NCBI GenBank assembly: GCA_023248095.1
Contig: JAHFFF010000069.1
Location: forward strand, 1 to 8,450
DNA length: 8,450 nt
Direction of reading: 5' to 3'
Source of the DNA: Candidatus Omnitrophota bacterium
Lineage (GTDB): Bacteria; Omnitrophota; Gorgyraeia; 1-14-0-20-64-10
Shown: positions 1 to 5,900 of the stretch, in pieces
Numbering within the stretch: position 1 is the stretch's first letter
Layout of the letters: each line of letters begins with the position of its first letter
Notes under the pieces: generated by a model
Databases searched by the model: none
What the model saw: the letters and a program-made list of their open reading frames with translations, nothing else
Told to the model about the DNA's origin: nothing
Program-made: the position numbers and the translations under genes

Positions 1-1130
1 ATCCGATGTGCCCCCAAGACCCGCGCGATCTTCGACAAAACGCCGGGCCGATCGATGCAGGAGAACCGGAAGTAGTAGCGGCCTTCAATCTGACCGATCC
101 GCCGCACGCGCCGGATCCGCTTCACCGGCAGGGGCGGCGGCACCCGCTGCAGCGATTCATACTTGAGGTTCCGGGCCACATCCACCAGATCCGCGATCAC
201 CGCGCTGGTCGTCGGGAACCGCCCGGCGCCCTGCCCGTACAGAACCAGCTCACCGATCAAATCCCCCTTCACGAAGACCGCGTTGTGCACACCGCTGACA
301 TTGGAGAGCAGGTGGTTGTTCGGCAGCAGCGTCGGGTGAACACGCACCTCCAGCTCCTCCCCGTCCCGTTTGGCAATGCCGAGCAGTTTGATGGCATAGC
401 CGAAATCATGCGCGTATCGGACGTCGTTGGCGGTGAGGTCCTGAATCCCCTCCACGTAGATCTGGTCCGGCCGCACCGTCTTGCCGAAAGCCAGCAGCAC
501 CAACACCGCCATCTTGTGGGCCGTGTCGATCCCCTTCAAATCCAGTGACGGATTCCGTTCGGCGTAACCGCGATCCTGCGCCTCCTTCAAAGCCGACTTG
601 AACGAGCGGCCATCCCCCCGCGACATCTCCGTCAGGATGAAGTTGGTGGTGCCGTTGAGGATTCCGTACAGCACCTCGAGATCATTGCCAATCAGAGCCT
701 CGCGCAGGCTCTTGATGATCGGAATGCCAGCCGCCACGCTGGCCTCGAAATAAAGATCCACTCCCTTCCGCGCCGCAGCCCGGAACAACTCCTCTCCGTG
801 ATGCGCCAGCAAAGCCTTGTTGGCCGTCACCACCGACTTGCCCCTCTCGATCGCCCCCAGCACGATTTCCTTCGCCGGATGGATCCCGCCGATCAGCTCC
901 ACCACCACCTGGATGTCCGGGTCCTCCAGGATCGACTTCACGTTACCGGTCACCAGCCGCTCATCCACGCGGACCGGCCGCATCCGCCGCGGATGGCGCA
1001 CGCAGACCCGCCGCAGCGCCAGCGGGATCCCGGCCCGCCGGGCAAGGAACTCCCGCCGGTCCAGCAGCATCTTCGCCACGCCGGACCCCACGGTCCCCAA
1101 TCCGATTAATCCAACGTTGACCTTATCCAT
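1..1130 (-). CDS. hom: Homoserine dehydrogenase, partial (C-terminus off the left edge)
   Basis: Homoserine dehydrogenase reduces aspartate-semialdehyde to homoserine with NAD(P)H, the branch point to threonine, methionine and isoleucine; it is cytoplasmic. About 376 codons are present. The N-terminal Rossmann motif GLGTVGSG is at residues 10-17, ANKALLA at 103-109 (Lys105), the family signature GILNGTTNFIL at 156-166, and the active-site stretch ending GIDTAHK at 200-206. By alignment with the yeast enzyme as I remember it, Glu191, Asp202 and Lys206 match catalytic or substrate-binding residues. One usually acidic position in the 'AEADP' stretch is Asn193. The frame leaves the window just inside the ACT domain (RYYFRFSCIDRPGVLSKIA), so about 50-60 regulatory residues are missing. 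The ATG is supported by GAGG 7 bases upstream. The start follows a tRNA gene by 16 bases. Threonine-pathway partners would be expected further downstream, outside the window. Confidence 0.96.
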   Translation of the reverse strand, partial: MDKVNVGLIGLGTVGSGVAKMLLDRREFLARRAGIPLALRRVCVRHPRRMRPVRVDERLVTGNVKSILEDPDIQVVVELIGGIHPAKEIVLGAIERGKSVVTANKALLAHHGEELFRAAARKGVDLYFEASVAAGIPIIKSLREALIGNDLEVLYGILNGTTNFILTEMSRGDGRSFKSALKEAQDRGYAERNPSLDLKGIDTAHKMAVLVLLAFGKTVRPDQIYVEGIQDLTANDVRYAHDFGYAIKLLGIAKRDGEELEVRVHPTLLPNNHLLSNVSGVHNAVFVKGDLIGELVLYGQGAGRFPTTSAVIADLVDVARNLKYESLQRVPPPLPVKRIRRVRRIGQIEGRYYFRFSCIDRPGVLSKIARVLGAHR

Positions 1131-1137
1131 GCCGTTG

Positions 1138-1141
1138 CCTC
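1138..1141 (-). promoter_or_regulatory. Ribosome binding site of hom, next to the tRNA 3' end
   Basis: GAGG read on the minus strand, 7 bases before the hom ATG. It lies only 5 bases beyond the tRNA discriminator base. If tRNA and hom share a transcript, 3' processing of the tRNA would take place right at the edge of this site. Confidence 0.7.
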
Positions 1142-1146
1142 AAAAG

Positions 1147-1221
1147 TCGGGGCGCCGAGATTTGAACTCGGGACCTCTTGCACCCCATGCAAGCGCTCTA
1201 GCCAAGCTGAGCCACGCCCCG
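1147..1221 (-). tRNA. tRNA-Pro (anticodon GGG)
   Basis: A complete cloverleaf reads on the minus strand in 75 bases. The acceptor stem is CGGGGCG/CGCCCCG. The D stem is GCTC/GAGC with an AGCTTGGCTA loop. The anticodon stem is CTTGC/GCAAG with loop ATGGGGT, giving anticodon GGG at 1184-1186 and G37. The T arm is CCGAG-TTCAAAT-CTCGG. C1-G72 and discriminator A73 are the known bacterial tRNA-Pro identity elements and support the call. No CCA is encoded (CTT follows A73), so the end must be added by a CCA-adding enzyme. The gene begins 11 bases after the stop of the small membrane protein and is followed 16 bases later by hom. Confidence 0.96.
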
Positions 1222-1231
1222 TAATACGAAA

Positions 1232-1259
1232 ACTATGGAATACGCCCGCCGAGTATCAA
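1232..1259 (-). promoter_or_regulatory. Probable promoter of tRNA-Pro (and hom)
   Basis: Minus strand TTGATA (1254-1259) and CATAGT (1232-1237) are separated by 16 bases and match the sigma-70 consensus at 5 of 6 and 4 of 6 positions. The -10 box ends 10 bases before tRNA C1, giving a start a few bases upstream of the mature 5' end. The boxes lie inside the last codons of the small membrane protein, and its TAG stop is part of the -10 box. Prediction by eye only. Confidence 0.45.
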
Positions 1260-1424
1260 GAATCCGAGCGATGCAAATATTAGGCCTACAACCCGCCCGA
1301 GAAATTTTCTATTGATGGGGCGGCTATATCGATCCAAGAAAGTCTTAGCTATGTTTCTATTCCCAAACCTAAGGACTATACATCCTGCAACGATAAAGAC
1401 AGCCCCAACCACTTGTCTTAACAT
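1233..1424 (-). CDS. Small two-helix membrane protein, unknown function
   Basis: I do not recognise a family. The 63-residue product has two hydrophobic helices, about residues 5-18 and 45-60, joined by a basic loop (about 19-44, rich in Arg, Lys and Asn). The two helices resemble each other: VVG-x-x-F-x-x-x-G-x-x-x-L fits residues 5-18 and again 45-58, as if a helix had been duplicated. I chose the ATG at 1424 because it starts the hydrophobic part and lies 5 bases after the upstream stop. A longer in-frame reading upstream only re-reads the preceding gene. GGAGGAG lies 14 bases upstream, at the end of that gene, which is farther than ideal. The DNA is A+T-richer than its neighbours. It may be co-transcribed with gpsA and the nucleotidyltransferase gene. 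Its reading frame is clean, but expression is unproven. Confidence 0.6.
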   Translation of the reverse strand: MLRQVVGAVFIVAGCIVLRFGNRNIAKTFLDRYSRPINRKFLGRVVGLIFASLGFLILGGRIP

Positions 1425-1429
1425 TAGTA

Positions 1430-1843
1430 TTACTTGATCTCCTCCAACTGAGCAATCAGCGGTGGAAGATCGTCCTTCAGTGTGTCCCAATCTTTGTCCA
1501 AATCGCTGCGCTGTTTGCCTTGCGCAAATGAAACCGCTTCTTTCGCGGCATCGTACTGAACCTGAGCCTCCCGCAACACTTCACTTCGAAAATAGCGGCT
1601 CAACTCCGCAGGCGTCCTCAAATCGACCTGCCGCCCGAAAATCTGAGACAGTTCGATCTCCATTGCTGCCAAGCGTAGAAAACCAGCAGTAGCTCCAGGT
1701 TGGAATTCGATGAGCACGTCTACGTCGCTGTCGGGGCGAAAGTCGTCACGGAGAACCGAACCGAAGAGCACCAGTCTTTGGATGTGGTGTAGTCGGCAAA
1801 ATTCGGCTATTTTCTCTCGATCAATTGAAATTTTTGCGCTCAT
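1430..1843 (-). CDS. MntA-like nucleotidyltransferase fused to HEPN remnants
   Basis: Residues 1-97 form a minimal nucleotidyltransferase (MNT) domain. The motif GSX10DXD is intact (Gly28, Ser29, Asp40, Asp42) and a likely third acidic residue is Asp74. Family knowledge: MntA antitoxins neutralise HEPN (HepT) RNases by adenylylating a Tyr near the RX4HXY motif. MNT proteins usually end near this point. Here the frame continues for 40 residues that resemble a HEPN protein's N-terminus (98-118, DAAKEAVSFAQGKQRSDLD) joined to its C-terminus (119-137, WDTLKDDLPPLIAQLEEIK). The HEPN middle, including the R-x4-6-H nuclease motif, is absent. The ATG lies 5 bases after the gpsA stop, and GGAG 8 bases upstream overlaps the end of gpsA. 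This is either a decayed toxin-antitoxin locus or a solitary transferase. The MNT identification is firm; the HEPN-scar reading is inference from remembered family sequences. Confidence 0.85.
   Translation of the reverse strand: MSAKISIDREKIAEFCRLHHIQRLVLFGSVLRDDFRPDSDVDVLIEFQPGATAGFLRLAAMEIELSQIFGRQVDLRTPAELSRYFRSEVLREAQVQYDAAKEAVSFAQGKQRSDLDKDWDTLKDDLPPLIAQLEEIK
1433..1552 (-). other. Collapsed HEPN toxin segment inside the MNT gene
   Basis: Residues 98-118 resemble the start of HepT/DUF86 proteins, typically of the form 'LDAAREALSFAQGRSRADLDRDR'. Residues 119-137 resemble their end, typically 'WDTVTxDLPPLIAQLExI'. About 70-75 residues between them, normally holding the RNLIHxY-like nuclease site, are missing. 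The junction (about 1484-1505) reads GATTTGGACAAAGATTGGGA, and its near-repeat GATTTGGAC/GATTGGGAC could be a deletion scar. The family comparisons are from memory. Confidence 0.6.
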
Positions 1844-1848
1844 CCTTT

Positions 1849-2847
1849 TTACTCCGGCTTCGGGTCCCGGAGCATCAGGTCTTGAACCACCTGGCTCGGC
1901 GACCTCCGCTCGTACAGAACCTGATAGACCGCCGTGGTGATCGGCATCTCGACGCGGTACTTTTGGGACAGGGCGTAGGCCGATTTCGCGGTCGTCACCC
2001 CCTCGGCCACCTGCTGCATCCCTTTCATCACCTCGGCGACCGGCCGGCCCTTGCCGATCTCCTCCCCCACATGCCGGTTCCGGCTGTGCGGGCTGAAGCA
2101 GGTGGTGATGAGATCCCCCAGTCCGCTCAAACCGGAAAAGGTTTTCTCCTGCGCTCCGGCGAGCACGCCGAGCCGCGCCATCTCCACCAACCCGCGGGTC
2201 GCAAGGGCCGCCTTGGTGTTGGTGCCCAACCCCAAACCGTCCGCTATTCCGCAGGCCATGGCGATCACATTCTTGAGCGCCCCGCCCAACTCCACTCCGG
2301 TCACGTCCACCGAGGTGTAGACCCGGAACTTCTCCGTCGTGAACAGCTCCTGAACCTCCCGCGCCAGCCCCGCGTTCTCCGAGGCCGCCACCACCGTCGT
2401 CGGGATCCCACGCGCCACCTCGTAGGAGATGGATGGGCCCGACAACACCGCCAGCCGCTGCACCCGAACCACGCTCCGTATAAGCTGTGACATCCGCAGG
2501 AGCGTCTCCGGCTCAATTCCTTTGACAACGCTGACGACCAACGCCTGCTCCCAAGGAGATCTCCGGCAATCCTGCAGCACTTCGCGCAGATACTGGGAAG
2601 GGACCGCCACGACGACCACCTCGGCTCCTTCCCACACCTGCGATAACTGCGCGTTCAGTTTGATCTCCAGCGGGATCTTCACGCCGGGCAGAAATTTCAC
2701 ATTCTCCCGGGTCCGGCGAACCTGCTCAATGTAGTCCGGAAAAGCCCCCCACAGGGTCACCGAGTGGCCCTGCGCAGACAACAAAACACCTAAACAGGTC
2801 CCCCAACCCCCATCTCCGAGGATGGTAACCCGCCTCAGCCTAGCCAT
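1849..2847 (-). CDS. gpsA: NAD(P)-dependent glycerol-3-phosphate dehydrogenase
   Basis: Cytoplasmic enzyme that reduces DHAP to sn-glycerol-3-phosphate, the backbone for phospholipids. At 332 residues it is of normal length. The Rossmann motif reads GDGGWGTCLG at 11-20, a variant of the usual GxGxWGTALA. VVKGIE (Lys109), SGPS (137-140), GGALKNVIAMACG (catalytic Lys192), TRGLVEM (218-223), SGLGDL (241-246) and SRNRHVG (255-261) are all present and typical. The product is used by PlsY, encoded in the same cluster, but the 1204-residue exported protein gene separates the two. No Shine-Dalgarno sequence precedes the ATG; a putative promoter ends about 10 bases upstream, so translation may be leaderless or nearly so. 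The stop overlaps the ribosome binding site of the MNT gene. Confidence 0.97.
   Translation of the reverse strand: MARLRRVTILGDGGWGTCLGVLLSAQGHSVTLWGAFPDYIEQVRRTRENVKFLPGVKIPLEIKLNAQLSQVWEGAEVVVVAVPSQYLREVLQDCRRSPWEQALVVSVVKGIEPETLLRMSQLIRSVVRVQRLAVLSGPSISYEVARGIPTTVVAASENAGLAREVQELFTTEKFRVYTSVDVTGVELGGALKNVIAMACGIADGLGLGTNTKAALATRGLVEMARLGVLAGAQEKTFSGLSGLGDLITTCFSPHSRNRHVGEEIGKGRPVAEVMKGMQQVAEGVTTAKSAYALSQKYRVEMPITTAVYQVLYERRSPSQVVQDLMLRDPKPE
1852..1855 (-). promoter_or_regulatory. Ribosome binding site of the MNT gene inside the gpsA end
   Basis: GGAG on the minus strand lies 8 bases before the MNT ATG and overlaps the last sense codon and stop region of gpsA (CCGGAGTAA). It decides the ATG at 1843 and suggests translational linkage to gpsA. 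Confidence 0.6.
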
Positions 2848-2857
2848 AAGAAACGTC

Positions 2858-2887
2858 AGTCTACCACGCGACGAGTGGAAGGGTCAA
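2858..2887 (-). promoter_or_regulatory. Putative gpsA promoter
   Basis: In the 82-base gap after the exported-protein gene, minus strand TTGACC (2882-2887, 5 of 6 to consensus) and TAGACT (2858-2863, 4 of 6) are 18 bases apart. Initiation about 7 bases downstream would leave only about 3-5 bases before the gpsA ATG, consistent with the missing Shine-Dalgarno. There is no clear terminator for the upstream gene in this gap. Read by eye. Confidence 0.4.
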
Positions 2888-2929
2888 CGAAAGGAAGCGA
2901 GGATCAGTAACCCCATAAATGGATAGGAG

Positions 2930-5900
2930 TTACGCGGATTCCAGGAGATCGATGGCGTAGAACTGGCCCCAGCCGGGGATGTCCAGCACCCGAATCGAAC
3001 CAGAGGTAAGGTCCAAAATGAGATTTTTTTCGGTGCGGAGTTGATCCACGAAGGCAGCCAGCACATCTCGTTTGATCCCTTCCCATTTCTTCTTCTCTGG
3101 GCTGATCAAGAGTGTCAGGGGATGGCCCTGAGGAAGAATCAGTCCGGCGCTTGGATTGAGAGCGATTACCGCCGTCCAACCCTGCGCTGCATCCTCTGTT
3201 GCTTTCTGAAGAAGCTCATTCGCCCGAGCAGGATTCCCAACCGGAATAATCTCCCATCGACCAAGACCCCACGCCTCCGGCAAAATCTGGATGGCTGCTT
3301 CAGAAGCAGCCGGGTGCCCATAGAGATGTACCAATCGTTTAGGGATCTCCGCCGGCGCCACCCGGACTGGCAGTAAAGCAAGACCACTTACTTTCCGCTC
3401 CTTCAAATCGGCGGCAAGTCCCGGCGCCTTCTCCGCAATCTCCTGCACCGTCCGAACAGAAACTCCTTCCTCCAAACCAGCAGAGGGAGAAATCCTCTCC
3501 AAGACCTTCGAGATCGCATCGTAGACGCGGGGGTCATGGTGCCACATGGACATCCGAAGCAGGCTCACGATCTCGGGTGAGACCAATCTTCCCTGCTTAG
3601 CGATCGCCTCCACCGCAGAGATTCGCACATCCGGTGAGGGATCAAACAGCACGCTCTTCAGAACGGGGACTGTCTGCATCGAGGCTTTGAACCACTGAAG
3701 CTTGGATTCTAACGTGCCCGGAGCCACACTGAAGCCGACGTAGCCTTCCACCAGAAGATCAGCGGCGTTTTCCTGCTTGACCCCGCCGGCGCTCCCCAGG
3801 ATAAGGATTCTGCCGAATTCCTTCGCAGCCGTGATCCGCCTAAGGAGCTCGACGGTGCCTTCCACCTTGCCGGTGGAGTCGGCCGCAGGCTCCACTTCAA
3901 TTCCCTGGACTCCTTCCTGATTGGCCGCCTGGACCCCTTTCCAATCCTCCACCTTCGCAATCACCAACACCCGGCCGGTCGCACCCGCTCTCGCAACTTC
4001 CTTGGCGTCCGCTTGAATCTCCGCGCCCCGAGCGCTGACGATGAGGTTGTACCCCTTCGCGGCGGCAATCACGGAGGCAACCTGGGAGGCCTCATAGATG
4101 GCGACTGCGGCGGACGCGGCTGGATATTCCTTGCGAAATTGCCGGAGGGCATCGAGGCTGACTTCATCTCCAACCTGGATATCGAACTTCGGCGTGAGGC
4201 CCCGCTTTGTCAGTTGGCCGGCGAAATCAGCGAGGAATCCCGGATTGGCATCGGCCGGGTAATCGGGAGCCCGCCGATTGATGAAGCCAAATCCCCGACG
4301 GACCTTCATCTCCGTCACAAGCTCCTCCACACTCCGTGGGGCGATGAATTCGGCGTTGGAGAGCAGGTGGATTGAACCGTCGGCCAGGCCGATGGCGACG
4401 CTCTGCCGGAGAGGATCGTTGTTCGGATTCTTTTTGGGATCGAGCTCCTTTGCCTTGAAGATAACGCTGTGCACGGGAATCTGTCCGATGAAGGTGGGGC
4501 TGGTAAACTGCTTCCCGGTACCGGTGTTCCAGAACCGAACGGTGCCGGCCTCCCCCGCCGAGGCCAGGATATTCCCTTCGGAACTGAACTCCAGCCGGAA
4601 GATCCGGCCGGCATCTTGGTGCTTTACCTCATACCGGAGCTGGGCCACCCCCTTCTCTTCCAGGTTCCGGACATCCCAGATCCGGATCACCCCGCGATCA
4701 TCTCCTGTGGCTAGAAGTTTTCCGTCCAGGCTAAAATCAATGGCCAGTACATTGCCGGCATGGCCCGGCAGCACCAAAAGACGCTGGGGAAGCTCCTCCC
4801 CTATCCGGGCGGGCAGCTTCCACAACTCGACGTTGCCCGAGCTGGTTCCGACGGCAAGGATTCTCCCATCGGGTTGCCCCCTCCTCTCCTCATCCGTCTG
4901 TGGTTCGGGGCGGAATCCCACGCTCAGGGGGGAAGAACCGTCTTGAGTCGGAAGAGTCCGGCCGGCCGACAGCGGTCTCTTGTCGTCCAGATTCTGAAGG
5001 TACACCTGCCCGCTGAATTTACCCGCAAATGCCGCCGACATCCGATGCGGCCCGATGGCAACGCCGCCGGGACCCAGATCGCTTGAAGAAACACCCACGA
5101 TATTGAAAGGCAGGCCTGTCTCCGCTCGTCCGTAGTGGATGTTCTCGCGCATGACTCGATCCGGACTAACCGACAACACCGCTACGCCGTTGCTCGAGAG
5201 ATCAATCGCCAGCACACCCGGGTGCTCGAGCCCCTTCAGCGGTTCATTGTCTACATAGATGGGGATCCACGCGCCGCTGTCCCAGCCCCAGACCCGAATC
5301 AAACCATCCGCCCCCGCCGACACAAACTTGGGGATGTTCGGGTTCCGGCTGGGGGCCAGGTTGACAACCCAACCCGCGTGAGCCCTCTCAATGGATTTCC
5401 ACGGCGACTTCTCCTCCAACCCGGCGGTAGCTGTTTGCCGAAGCGCTTCGGCGAAAGCTGCTTTAGCAACCGCGTCAGAAGCATCTTCGAAACGATGCTC
5501 AGGAATCGTGCCGTCGATCAGTGCCTGTAAAACAACTCGCACCGTAGTCGCAGAGATGGAGAGCATATTATGGCCGTGTAGTTGCCCAAAACCGAGGACC
5601 CCGATGATCCGCCCTTGATAAAGGACGGCGCCTCCACTGATACCACCCAACCCTTGAAGATCATCTTTTCGGACAGCCACATACTCTTCAGGCACCCAAG
5701 TCTGTTCTTCCGGTGCTTCCCGGTTGACAAGAGGGAACTTCAGTTGGCGTTCCAAAAAAGGCTGGTACATTGGATCTCCACGCGGAAGAATCTTTCCCAC
5801 CTTAAGCTGAAAGGACTGTTTCCGATCCTCGTTGCCCGGATACCCAGCCATAATAACCTCCGCCCCTGTGCGCAACGCCGCCTCGACAAGGGCTGGGTCG

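Noticed and set aside
6..548. 180-residue plus-strand frame
   Set aside because: Antisense of hom, whose motifs are intact in the opposite frame; no ribosome binding site or recognisable motif.
1147..1221. tRNA-Pro as the integration site of a mobile element
   Set aside because: Islands normally integrate at a tRNA 3' end. The accessory-looking genes abut its 5' end, no repeat of the tRNA end is visible in the window, and there is no integrase.
1825..2490. 221-residue plus-strand frame opposite gpsA
   Set aside because: Antisense shadow of a complete, typical gpsA; composition is low-complexity His/Arg/Pro.
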